From assembly GCF_014645695.1 (NCBI RefSeq), contig NZ_BMMF01000006.1:71322-135321 (forward strand): DNA of 64,000 nucleotides, in the 5' to 3' direction. How positions within the stretch are numbered: the first letter of the stretch is position 1; each line of letters starts with the position of its first letter. The position numbers and the translations under genes are program-made. The stretch comes from Salinarimonas ramus. GTDB taxonomy: Bacteria; Pseudomonadota; Alphaproteobacteria; Rhizobiales; Beijerinckiaceae. Shown in pieces: positions 56,854 to 64,000 of the stretch. The notes beneath the pieces were generated by a model that made no database searches, was not told the DNA's origin, and saw only the letters and a program-made list of their open reading frames with translations.

Positions 56854-58304
56854 CGCATCCTCGCCTCGATCGCCGCCCGGACCTCCTCGTGGTCGGAGAA
56901 CGGCAGCGTCCGGTCGCCCACGATTTGGCCGGTTTCATGACCCTTGCCGGCGACGACGAGGACGTCGCCCGGCTCCAGCATGGCGACACCCGCGCGGATC
57001 GCCTCGGCGCGATCGCCGATCTCCCGCGCACCGGGCGCGCCCGCCATCATGGCGGCGCGGATCGTCGCGGGATCCTCGCTGCGGGGATTGTCGTCGGTGA
57101 CGATGGCGACGTCGGCGCCCTCCACCGCGACGCGACCCATGATGGGGCGCTTGCCCGGATCGCGATCGCCGCCGCAGCCGACGACGACGACGAGCTTGCC
57201 CGTGGCGAGCGGGCGGAGCGTGGCGAGCACGTTGCGCAGCGCGTCCGGCTTGTGGGCGTAGTCGACCACGCAGAGCGCGCCGTTCGTCTCGCCCACGCGC
57301 TCGAGCCGACCCTTGACGCCGACGAGATGCGCGAGCGGGAGCAGCGCCTCCTCGGGCTCGGCACCAACCGCCATGACGAGGCCGGCTGCGACGAGGGCGT
57401 TCTCGATCTGGAAGGCGCCGACGAGGGGAAGGTCGACACGCGTCGTGCCGCGTTCGTGTGCGATCTCGAGGCGCTGCGAGAAGCCCGCGCGCTCGGCCGA
57501 GACGACGCGCAGTGTTTCGCCGGCGCGGCCCGTGGTCAGCACGCGCCTGCCCGTCTCGCGCGCCACCGCGATCGCCCTGTCCGACCAGTCGCCGTCGGCG
57601 TTGACCACCGCCGGGCGGTCCGCGGCGAGGAGGGCGCGGAAGAGCAGCATCTTGGCGTGGAAATAGGCGTCCATCGTCGTGTGGTAGTCGAGATGGTCGC
57701 GCCCGAGATTGGTGAAGGCGGCGGCGGCGAGGCGCACGCCGTCGAGGCGCTTCTGGTCGAGCCCGTGGGAGGAGGCCTCCATGGCGAGATGCGTGATCCC
57801 GTCCGTGGCGAGGCGCTCCAGCGTCTCGTGGAGCGCCACCGGGTCGGGCGTCGTCAGCCCGCCGTAGGAGGCGCCGGACGAGGTGACGATCCCGAGCGTC
57901 CCGAGGCTCGCGGAGACCTTGCCGCGCGCGGCCTCGATCTGACGCACGAAGTCGGCGACGGAGCTCTTGCCGGCGGTGCCGGTGACGGCGACGACGGTCT
58001 CGGGCTGGCGCGGATACATGCGCGAGGCCGCCCGCGCCAGGGCCGTGCGCGCGTCGCCCACGCGGACGTAGGTCACGTCCGCCGGCAGGTCCTCCGGCCG
58101 TTCGCCCTCGCCGAGAACGGCGACGGCACCGGCCGCGGCTGCGCTCGCGGCGAAGCGCAGGCCGTCGACCTTCGTTCCGGGCACGGCGACGAAGAGGTGC
58201 CCCGGCCCGACGGTGCGGCTGTCCACCGAGACGCCGGTGACGAGGCGCCCTGCCTCCTCCGCGGGGACGCAGCCGACGAGATCGCCGAGGCGCAGGCCGC
58301 TCAC
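56850..58304 (-). CDS. murE: UDP-N-acetylmuramoyl-tripeptide synthase (meso-DAP adding)
   Basis: MurE adds the third residue of the stem peptide; the 'TDDNPRSEDPATIR' motif (DNPR) indicates meso-diaminopimelate. The 484-aa protein also has 'VDSRTVGPGHLFVAVPG', the ATP loop 'AVTGTAGKSSVADFVRQIEA' and 'TNLGRDHLDYHTTMDAYFHA'. GTG at 58304 overlaps the ftsI stop (GTGA) and follows GGGGGA; ATG at 58319 is the alternative. Confidence 0.95.
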   Translation of the reverse strand: MSGLRLGDLVGCVPAEEAGRLVTGVSVDSRTVGPGHLFVAVPGTKVDGLRFAASAAAAGAVAVLGEGERPEDLPADVTYVRVGDARTALARAASRMYPRQPETVVAVTGTAGKSSVADFVRQIEAARGKVSASLGTLGIVTSSGASYGGLTTPDPVALHETLERLATDGITHLAMEASSHGLDQKRLDGVRLAAAAFTNLGRDHLDYHTTMDAYFHAKMLLFRALLAADRPAVVNADGDWSDRAIAVARETGRRVLTTGRAGETLRVVSAERAGFSQRLEIAHERGTTRVDLPLVGAFQIENALVAAGLVMAVGAEPEEALLPLAHLVGVKGRLERVGETNGALCVVDYAHKPDALRNVLATLRPLATGKLVVVVGCGGDRDPGKRPIMGRVAVEGADVAIVTDDNPRSEDPATIRAAMMAGAPGAREIGDRAEAIRAGVAMLEPGDVLVVAGKGHETGQIVGDRTLPFSDHEEVRAAIEARMR

Positions 58305-60091
58305 CGCGTCGTCCCCCATGCGCCGAGGCGCGCCATGGTGGGGAAGGGCGCGGCGGGCGGGTCGAAGCGGGGTGGGATGTCCAGCATGGGCGCGACGCGC
58401 TCGATGATCTTGCCGGTGGTCGGGGCGGCGTTCCAGCCCGACGTCGCGAAGCCGTGCGTCTCCGGCAGCGCCTTCGGCTCGTCGAGGATGGTGAGGAACA
58501 GATAGCGCGGATCGTCCGCCGGCGCGACCGCGAAGAAGGTGTTCAGCCGCCGGTTCGAATCGTAGCGCCCGTTGACCACCTTCTCCGCCGTGCCGGTCTT
58601 GCCGCCGATGTAGAAGCCGGCGACGGAGGCGGAGCGGGCCGAGCCCTGCTCGGCGTTGAGCCGCATGACGTAGCGCAGCGCCTCGCTGGTCTCGCGCGAG
58701 ATCACCTGGTCGGCGATGGCCTGCGCGTCGTCCTCCGAGCGCTGGAGGAAGGTCGGCGGGATCAGGTAGCCGCCGTTGACCATGGCCGCGGTGGCCATCG
58801 TCGCCGAGAGCGGCTGGACGGCGATGCCGTGGCCGAAGGAGACGGTGGCCGTCGTCACGTCGCCCCAGCGCGGCGGCAGCAGCGGGGCCGCGCTCTCCGC
58901 GAGCTCCGTGCGCAGGCGGTCCATGAGCCCGAGCTCGCGCAGGAACTCGCGCTGATAGTCGGCTCCGAGCGTCAGCGCCATGCGCGCCGTGCCGATGTTG
59001 GAGGAGTGGATGAACACTTCCGGCACGGTCAGCGGCCGGTTCTCGCCGCGATAATCGCTGATGGACTGGCGCCCGAAGCGCAGCGAGCCGCGCGCATCGA
59101 GCACGGAATTGATGGTGAAGCGTCCCGATTCGAGCGCCATGGCGGTGGTCACCGCCTTCATCACCGAGCCCATCTCGTAGACGCCCACGTTGATCCGGTT
59201 GATCCGGTCCGCCTGGAGGGCGTCGGTGGGGACGTTCGGGTCGAAGTCGGGCAGCGAGACGAGGCTGATGATCTCGCCCGTGCGCACGTCGAGCACGAGC
59301 CCCGCGGCGGCGATGGCGGAGAATTTCTCCACGGCCGCCACGAGCTCCTCGCGCATGGCGTGCTGGACGCGCAGATCGAGGGCGAGGCGCACGGGCTCGA
59401 GATCGGGCGATTCGCCCGGTGCGATCTCGTCGGCGGTGAGCACGAGGCCCTCGCGGTCGATCCACTGCTCGATGCCGGCGATGCCCACGTTGTCGATGTT
59501 GGCGAAGCCGAGCACGTGGGCGGCGGCGACGCCGTTGGGGTAGACCCGCTTGTTCTCGGGCAGGAAGCCCACGCCGGGGATGCCCAGCGCATGCACCTCC
59601 GCCTGCTGGCGAGGCGTGATCTCGCGCTTGACCCAGATGAACCCGCGATCCGTCGAGAGCTCGTCGCGCAGCTTCGTCGCGTCGAGGTCGGGGAAGACCG
59701 CGGTGAGGAGCTCCGTCGCCTCGTCGGGGTCGATGATGTTGCGCGGCTCGGCGAAGACCGAGACCATGGTGATGTCGGTGGCGAGGATCTCCCCGTTGCG
59801 GTCGAGGATGTCGGGGCGCACGGCGCCGATCTCGCTCGAGGCCGCGCGCCGCGGGCCGCTCTCGGCGTCCGGCTCGATGCCGAGCATCACGAGCCGGCCG
59901 GCGATCACCGCGAACAGCGCGCCGAAGCAGACCATGCCGAGCGCGATGCGCGCCCGGCTCTTGTCGGCGCGCATCTGGAAGAGGCGCCCCACGAAGCCGG
60001 GGCGCGCCTCGCGGCTCTCCTCGGCGGGGTGGACGTCGTCCTCGTCCTCGCGGGGCTCGGCGCGGCTCTCGGTGCGATTGTCTCGGAGCAC
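58301..60091 (-). CDS. ftsI: Division-specific penicillin-binding protein FtsI (PBP3)
   Basis: FtsI is the septal transpeptidase. The 596-aa protein has a cytoplasmic Glu/Asp-rich N-terminus, one transmembrane helix (IALGMVCFGALFAVIAGRLV), a PBP dimer domain, and the catalytic SxxK in 'YEMGSVMKAVTTAMALESG', SxN in 'FIHSSNIGTARMAL' and KTG in 'GGKTGTAEKVVNGRY'. It lies 4 bp downstream of ftsL. Confidence 0.95.
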   Translation of the reverse strand: MLRDNRTESRAEPREDEDDVHPAEESREARPGFVGRLFQMRADKSRARIALGMVCFGALFAVIAGRLVMLGIEPDAESGPRRAASSEIGAVRPDILDRNGEILATDITMVSVFAEPRNIIDPDEATELLTAVFPDLDATKLRDELSTDRGFIWVKREITPRQQAEVHALGIPGVGFLPENKRVYPNGVAAAHVLGFANIDNVGIAGIEQWIDREGLVLTADEIAPGESPDLEPVRLALDLRVQHAMREELVAAVEKFSAIAAAGLVLDVRTGEIISLVSLPDFDPNVPTDALQADRINRINVGVYEMGSVMKAVTTAMALESGRFTINSVLDARGSLRFGRQSISDYRGENRPLTVPEVFIHSSNIGTARMALTLGADYQREFLRELGLMDRLRTELAESAAPLLPPRWGDVTTATVSFGHGIAVQPLSATMATAAMVNGGYLIPPTFLQRSEDDAQAIADQVISRETSEALRYVMRLNAEQGSARSASVAGFYIGGKTGTAEKVVNGRYDSNRRLNTFFAVAPADDPRYLFLTILDEPKALPETHGFATSGWNAAPTTGKIIERVAPMLDIPPRFDPPAAPFPTMARLGAWGTTR

Positions 60092-60095
60092 GGGA

Positions 60096-60506
60096 TCACC
60101 TCGCGGGCGTGCGGGTCGTGGGCGTCGTCGCGGTGGCGCGCGGGACGGAGCCGGTGGTGCCGGGGGTCGCGGTGGGCGCGCCGAGGCCCAGCGCCTGGAG
60201 CTTGGCGCCGATCTCGTCGGCGTCCGGCGGGCGGTCCGGCAGGTCCTCGAAGCGCGCGAGATGCTCCACGGAGAAGGGCACCACCTCCGGCAGATGCGCG
60301 TCGGCGAGCGTCTCGACCCGGTCCGGCCGGTTGAGGAAGGCCCACTCGGCGCGCAGCACCGCGATCATCTCGCGCTCGCGCTCGATGGCGCGCTCGAGGC
60401 GCGCGAGCTCCTCGGTCTGACGGATCGTCTCGTACTTGATGGAATAGGCCCAGACGGCCGAGCCGATCAGTCCCGCGATCGCCGCCACGTGCAGGATCTT
60501 GATCAT
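60096..60506 (-). CDS. ftsL: Cell division protein FtsL-like
   Basis: The 136-aa bitopic protein has a short cytoplasmic end, a transmembrane helix ([20 protein letters not shown]), a periplasmic coiled coil with heptad-like '[20 protein letters not shown]' and '[18 protein letters not shown]', and a flexible Thr/Pro-rich tail. FtsL links FtsB/FtsQ to the FtsWI synthase. Identification rests on position between rsmH and ftsI and this layout. Its ATG overlaps the rsmH stop (ATGA). Confidence 0.88.
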   Translation of the reverse strand: MIKILHVAAIAGLIGSAVWAYSIKYETIRQTEELARLERAIEREREMIAVLRAEWAFLNRPDRVETLADAHLPEVVPFSVEHLARFEDLPDRPPDADEIGAKLQALGLGAPTATPGTTGSVPRATATTPTTRTPAR

Positions 60507-61546
60507 CGACGGGCTCGCTGTCGCGTGTGGACGGGGAGGGCGGCGAGGGTCTCGATGGCGGCGAGCGGCGCCTGCGCCGGCGCGTCGAGGCGCTCGGCGG
60601 CGCGCAGCTTGGCCGAGCGCGCCCGCGGGTTGGCGGCGAGCTCCGCCTCGGAGGGGATCACCGGACCCTTGGTCGCGAGCCGGAGGCTCGGCTTGGGCGG
60701 CTCGCCGACGGGCACATGGCGCGAGCCCGCCGCGACGCGCCCGGCGCGGGCGGCGAGGAACTGCTTGACGATACGGTCCTCGAGCGAATGGAAGGTGACG
60801 ACGACGAGCCGCCCGCCGGGCTTGAGCATCCGCTCCGCCCCGTGCAGCGCGCGCACGAGCTCGCCCAGCTCGTCGTTGACCGCGATGCGCAGGCCCTGGA
60901 AGGTGCGCGTCGCGGGATGCGGGCCGTGCGGCTCCGCGCGCACGAAGCGCGCCACGAGCTCGGCGAGCTGCGTCGTCGTCTCGAAGGGCGTGCGCCGGCG
61001 CGCCTCGCAGATGCCGCGTGCGATCGCCCGCGAGCGGCGCTCCTCGCCGTAATGGTAGAAGATGTCGGCGAGCGTCGTCTCGTCGGCCTCGTTGACGATG
61101 TCGGCTGCGCTCGGGCCCGTGCCCGACATGCGCATGTCGAGGGGACCCTCGGCGCGGAAGGAGAAGCCGCGCTCGGCCTCGTCGAGCTGCATGGAGGAGA
61201 CGCCGATGTCGAGGACGACGCCGTCGAGCCCCTCCGGCGCGACCTCGCGCGCGACGCGCTCCAGCTCGCCGAAGCGGGTCTCGACGAGGGCGAGCCGCGG
61301 CGCGTAGGACGCGACGAGGGCCGCGCCCGCCGCGATCGCGTTCGGGTCTCGGTCGAGCGCGACGACGCGCGTCGCCGGATGGGCGTCGAGCAGCGCGCGC
61401 GTGTAGCCGCCGGCGCCGAACGTGCCGTCGAGAATGGTGCCGCCCTCGGCCGACGCGAGGGCCGCGACGACTTCCTCGAGCAGCACGGGTACGTGACGGG
61501 CCGGTCCGCCAGCGGCTCCGGCCAGGCCGTCGCCGCGGCCCGTCAT
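60503..61546 (-). CDS. rsmH: 16S rRNA (cytosine1402-N4)-methyltransferase
   Basis: RsmH methylates C1402 of 16S rRNA. The 347-aa protein has '[14 protein letters not shown]', the SAM motif '[18 protein letters not shown]', '[20 protein letters not shown]', '[20 protein letters not shown]' and '[17 protein letters not shown]'. ATG at 61546 overlaps the mraZ stop. Confidence 0.96.
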   Translation of the reverse strand: MTGRGDGLAGAAGGPARHVPVLLEEVVAALASAEGGTILDGTFGAGGYTRALLDAHPATRVVALDRDPNAIAAGAALVASYAPRLALVETRFGELERVAREVAPEGLDGVVLDIGVSSMQLDEAERGFSFRAEGPLDMRMSGTGPSAADIVNEADETTLADIFYHYGEERRSRAIARGICEARRRTPFETTTQLAELVARFVRAEPHGPHPATRTFQGLRIAVNDELGELVRALHGAERMLKPGGRLVVVTFHSLEDRIVKQFLAARAGRVAAGSRHVPVGEPPKPSLRLATKGPVIPSEAELAANPRARSAKLRAAERLDAPAQAPLAAIETLAALPVHTRQRARR

Positions 61547-62058
61547 CGCACCCGTGCTCCCGAAGAACCGTCTCCCGCCGCGCCGTCCCCCGCTCTGGAG
61601 GACGACCCGAGCGCGGCCGTTCCGATCGATCGCTTGAGCTCCCGCACCTTCGTGCGCGCCTCCTCCAGATGCGCACGAAAATGCTCGGGTTCCCAGATCT
61701 GGAACTTGTGGCCCAGGCCCACGAAGGTCACGCTGTCCGCGATCCCCGCATGCGCCTTCACGCTCTCGGTCAGGATGACTCGTCCCTCCGTATCGACCTT
61801 CAGGATCTCGCTCGTGCCGAAGAGTGCCGTGGAGAGCTGATCGCGCTCGTCCGAATAGGGCGTGAGCCCCGAGAGGAACGCGTCGATCTCCTCGAGCAGA
61901 CGATTGCCGCCCGCGTCCAGCGCCGGCGCGTCCAGCGCCGGATGCACGTACAGCCCCTCGAACCCGTCCTTGGCCAGGACGGCGCGGAACGTCGCCGGGA
62001 TCGACACGCGCCCCTTCGCATCCAATCGATTCGTGAAATTGGATACGAAGCGGATCAT
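61543..62058 (-). CDS. mraZ: Transcriptional regulator MraZ
   Basis: MraZ is an AbrB-fold ring protein that represses its own dcw operon. The 171-aa protein has two SpoVT/AbrB repeats: '[20 protein letters not shown]' and '[20 protein letters not shown]', with 'FQIWEPEHF'. The C-terminal tail is longer than usual. Start ATG at 62058 ([15 protein letters not shown]). Operator repeats lie upstream. Confidence 0.95.
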   Translation of the reverse strand: MIRFVSNFTNRLDAKGRVSIPATFRAVLAKDGFEGLYVHPALDAPALDAGGNRLLEEIDAFLSGLTPYSDERDQLSTALFGTSEILKVDTEGRVILTESVKAHAGIADSVTFVGLGHKFQIWEPEHFRAHLEEARTKVRELKRSIGTAALGSSSRAGDGAAGDGSSGARVR

Positions 62059-62185
62059 CGGCCGCCCTGACGCTCCCCGTACCGAGCCCCCCGGCAGGTA
62101 CGCCGCCGGACCCCGTGCGACATGCCACGGCCGAGCGCGCGGGGCCGCGTGAGCGGCGTCCGTGCGGCTGGCGAAGCACCGTGAA

Positions 62186-62225
62186 CGGGATGATTTGGGA
62201 TACCATGGGCGCGTATGGTCGTCAA
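62186..62225 (-). promoter_or_regulatory. mraZ promoter overlapped by four MraZ-box repeats
   Basis: On the plus strand CGGGA, TGGGA, TGGGC and TGGTC start at 62186, 62196, 62206 and 62216, exactly 10 bases apart, the spacing of MraZ operators (TGGGN with 5-base spacers). On the minus strand TTGACG (62225-62220) and TATCCC (62202-62197) are 17 bases apart. The repeats cover the -10, spacer and -35, so bound MraZ would block the dcw promoter. Confidence 0.75.
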
Positions 62226-62450
62226 CGGAAGCACCGCGGGACGAAGCGCCCGCAGCCTGCGTGACCATGAGACCGCGACAGGGTTAACGAAGTCTCACCC
62301 GCGGAGGTCCGCAGGGGCGATTTCGTAAGTCGTGCAAGGGAATGGACAGGCTTGGGGACGTGAGGCCATGGGGGCGAGACGTCGACGGCTCGGTACCCAC
62401 TCGATCACGTGTCGGGAGCATGTGACGACCCGCCCGAGAGCCTCCGACGC

Positions 62451-62499
62451 CCCACACCCCCGGCCCCTCTCCACGAGGGAGAGGGGCCGGGGGTGTGGG
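62451..62499. repeat. Perfect 22-bp inverted repeat (hairpin)
   Basis: The arms 62451-62472 and 62478-62499 are perfectly complementary with a 5-base loop ACGAG; the outer part is CCCACACCCCCGG. It lies 80 bp downstream of the M16 peptidase stop. No T-run follows, so it may be a dispersed palindromic repeat or an mRNA-stabilising end rather than a terminator. Apart from this and the mraZ promoter, the gap 62059-62579 shows nothing else. Confidence 0.75.
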
Positions 62500-62579
62500 C
62501 GTTCAGGATGAAGCCTGCGGTCGACGACGGGCTCGGAGACCTCACCGATCCGCGCGTTCTAGCGTCCCTCGAAGCATCA

Positions 62580-63854
62580 TCACCCCCGCAGCCGCCCCGC
62601 GATCGCGGCGTACTTCGGCAGCGTCTTCAGCGGGCCGATGGCGGCGAGCGTCGGGGCGCCCGTCAGGAGCGCGCGGCCGGCGGCGCGGGTGGCCTCGACG
62701 TCCACCGCCTCGACGCGCTCGACGAGCTCGTGCATGGGCACGATGCGGCCCCAGGCGAGGATCTGGCGCGCCAGGCGCTCGATGCGCCCGCCGGGCGTCT
62801 CCAGCGCGGCGAGGAGCCCGACCTTCACTTGCGCCTTGGCGCGGGCGAGCTCCACCTCGGTCAGCGTCTCCGCCGTCTCGCGCAGGGTGTCGATCGCGAC
62901 GTCCATGAAGGCCTTGGCGTCGCCCTCGGCGAAGCCGGCGCCGATGCCGAACACGCCGGTGTCGGAGAAGGGCCAGTGGAAGGCGTCCACCGAATAGGCG
63001 AGGCCACGCTTCTCGCGCACCTCCTGCCACAGCCGCGAGGAGATCGAGCCGCCCAGCACCTGGGCGAAGAGCTGCGTCGCGTAGTAATCCTCGTCGCGGA
63101 ACGAGCGCCCCGGCAGGCCGAGCATCAGGTTGACCTGCTCGTGCTTGCGCTGGAGCCGCTTCTCGCCGCCGCGATAGGTGGCGGGCGGCGCGATCGGGCC
63201 CGATCCGGCGGGCGTCACGCCGTAGAATCGATGCGCCGCGTCGACGACGACGTCGTGATCGACGGCGCCGGCGGCGACGATCACCATGCGCTCGGGCCGG
63301 TAATGCGTCGCGACGAAGCCGCGCAGCGCGTCGGGCGTGAAGGCGGAGACGGTCTCGGGCCGCCCCAGGATCGGACGCCCCAGCGGCTGGCCCGGATAGG
63401 CCGTCTCCACGAAGAGGTCGCCGACGAGGTCGTCCGGCGCGTCCTCCACCGCGGCGATCTCCTGGAGGATCACGCCGCGCTCGCGCTCGAGCTCGGTGGG
63501 ATCGAAGGTCGAGGCGGTGAGGATGTCGCCCAGGACGTCGAGGGCGAGCGCGGTGTCCTCGCCCAGCACGCGGGCGGTGTAGCAGGTGTACTCGACGGAG
63601 GTCGCCGCGTTGATGTCGCCGCCGACGTTCTCGATGTCCTCGGCGATGGCCTGGGCCGAGCGGCGCTCCGTGCCCTTGAAGGCCATGTGCTCGAGGAGAT
63701 GCGAGAGCCCGTGCTCGCCCTCGGCCTCGTCGCGCGCGCCGGCGCCGATCCAGACGCCGAGCGCCACGGTGGCGACGTGGGGCATCGCCTCGGTGACGAT
63801 TGTGAGGCCGTTCTCGAGGCGCGTCTCGCGGTAGTCGGGACGAGGCAGGGTCAC
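62580..63854 (-). CDS. M16 family zinc metallopeptidase (processing-peptidase-like)
   Basis: The 424-aa protein has the inverted zinc motif HxxEH in 'GLSHLLEHMAFKGTERRSAQ', the downstream Glu region 'ILQEIAAVEDAPDDL', and 'LYSVDAF'-like 'REKRGLAYSVDAFHWPFSD'. Relatives resemble mitochondrial processing peptidase beta and are probably cytoplasmic or periplasmic oligopeptidases. No signal peptide is seen. Its GTG overlaps the thrC stop (GTGA), a coupling common in Rhizobiales. Confidence 0.92.
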   Translation of the reverse strand: MTLPRPDYRETRLENGLTIVTEAMPHVATVALGVWIGAGARDEAEGEHGLSHLLEHMAFKGTERRSAQAIAEDIENVGGDINAATSVEYTCYTARVLGEDTALALDVLGDILTASTFDPTELERERGVILQEIAAVEDAPDDLVGDLFVETAYPGQPLGRPILGRPETVSAFTPDALRGFVATHYRPERMVIVAAGAVDHDVVVDAAHRFYGVTPAGSGPIAPPATYRGGEKRLQRKHEQVNLMLGLPGRSFRDEDYYATQLFAQVLGGSISSRLWQEVREKRGLAYSVDAFHWPFSDTGVFGIGAGFAEGDAKAFMDVAIDTLRETAETLTEVELARAKAQVKVGLLAALETPGGRIERLARQILAWGRIVPMHELVERVEAVDVEATRAAGRALLTGAPTLAAIGPLKTLPKYAAIAGRLRG

Positions 63855-64000
63855 GAGGCGGCTCCCGTCTCGCCGCCGCCGGGTGCGCGCGCGCCGGGTA
63901 TGCGCGAGCGCGCGCGGATGAAGCGCTCTATGGCGCCCTGGTCGTTGGGCTGCACCTCGAAACGCTCGGCGCGATCGAACAGGTCGGCCATGTGCGGCGG
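63851..64000 (-). CDS. thrC: Threonine synthase, C-terminal end (cut by window edge)
   Basis: The last 49 codons read PPHMADLFDRAERFEVQPND then QGAIERFIRARSRI and a Gly/Ala-rich tail. 'LP.HMADL..R.E....LPND......FI' is the usual ThrC C-terminus, and thrC commonly precedes this M16 peptidase in Rhizobiales. The assignment rests on a short piece. The enzyme converts O-phosphohomoserine to threonine. Confidence 0.8.
   Translation of the reverse strand, partial: PPHMADLFDRAERFEVQPNDQGAIERFIRARSRIPGARAPGGGETGAAS

Overview
The window is chromosomal DNA from a high-GC alphaproteobacterium, most likely of the Hyphomicrobiales (Rhizobiales). Evidence: an F1-ATPase zeta-subunit gene, the trpD-trpC-moaC-moeA-lexA gene order, a direct-repeat GAAC-N7-GAAC LexA box, the two-gene CobS/CobT aerobic cobaltochelatase, the ethylmalonyl-CoA pathway genes ecm and ccr, and CTATAT-like -10 boxes. 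A putative glucosylglycerol operon hints at life under salt or osmotic stress. No species call can be made from the sequence alone.

Layout. 1-11.5 kb is mostly housekeeping: hypothetical proteins, zeta subunit, purC, a divergent SDR/TetR pair, bolA, a J-domain protein, cobS, cobT, a Tat-exported phytase-like esterase, a BenE-type transporter, and a DUF1902/HicA toxin-antitoxin pair whose toxin gene is broken by a 17-bp insertion. 11.5-17.7 kb holds lexA and the trpD-trpC-moaC-moeA operon; an IS481-family element has landed between moeA and lexA, inside one copy of a two-copy intergenic repeat. 17.9-25 kb has tRNA-Leu(GAG), a FliN-like protein, lipB, DUF1499, LysM and LOG proteins, and ecm. 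Between ecm and ccr (25.1-26.5 kb) lie two tandem paralogous genes of unknown function behind an AT-rich promoter island.

28-41.7 kb looks like an accessory catabolic region: flavin reductase, a luciferase-like monooxygenase with an alpha/beta hydrolase, two pairs of Gfo/Idh/MocA plus HIBADH-type dehydrogenases, a tripartite tricarboxylate transporter (tctB-tctA-tctC), an AEC transporter, a divergent LysR regulator, a signal-peptide-less TRAP-type binding protein and a HAD phosphatase. Two divergent promoter regions here carry striking dyads. 41.7-51 kb has recJ, an acyl-CoA synthetase, rnd and a tightly coupled gpsA-HAD phosphatase-GT20 operon read as glucosylglycerol synthesis. It is followed by a duplicated, highly structured, apparently non-coding module (50461-51137), the most novel-looking item in the window.

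51.3-64 kb has prfC convergent with the first half of the division/cell-wall cluster (mraZ-rsmH-ftsL-ftsI-murE-murF-mraY-murD, minus strand), with MraZ operator repeats overlapping a good promoter. An M16 peptidase and the 3' end of thrC close the window. The dcw cluster stops after murD; ftsW, murG, murC and ftsZ are not here.
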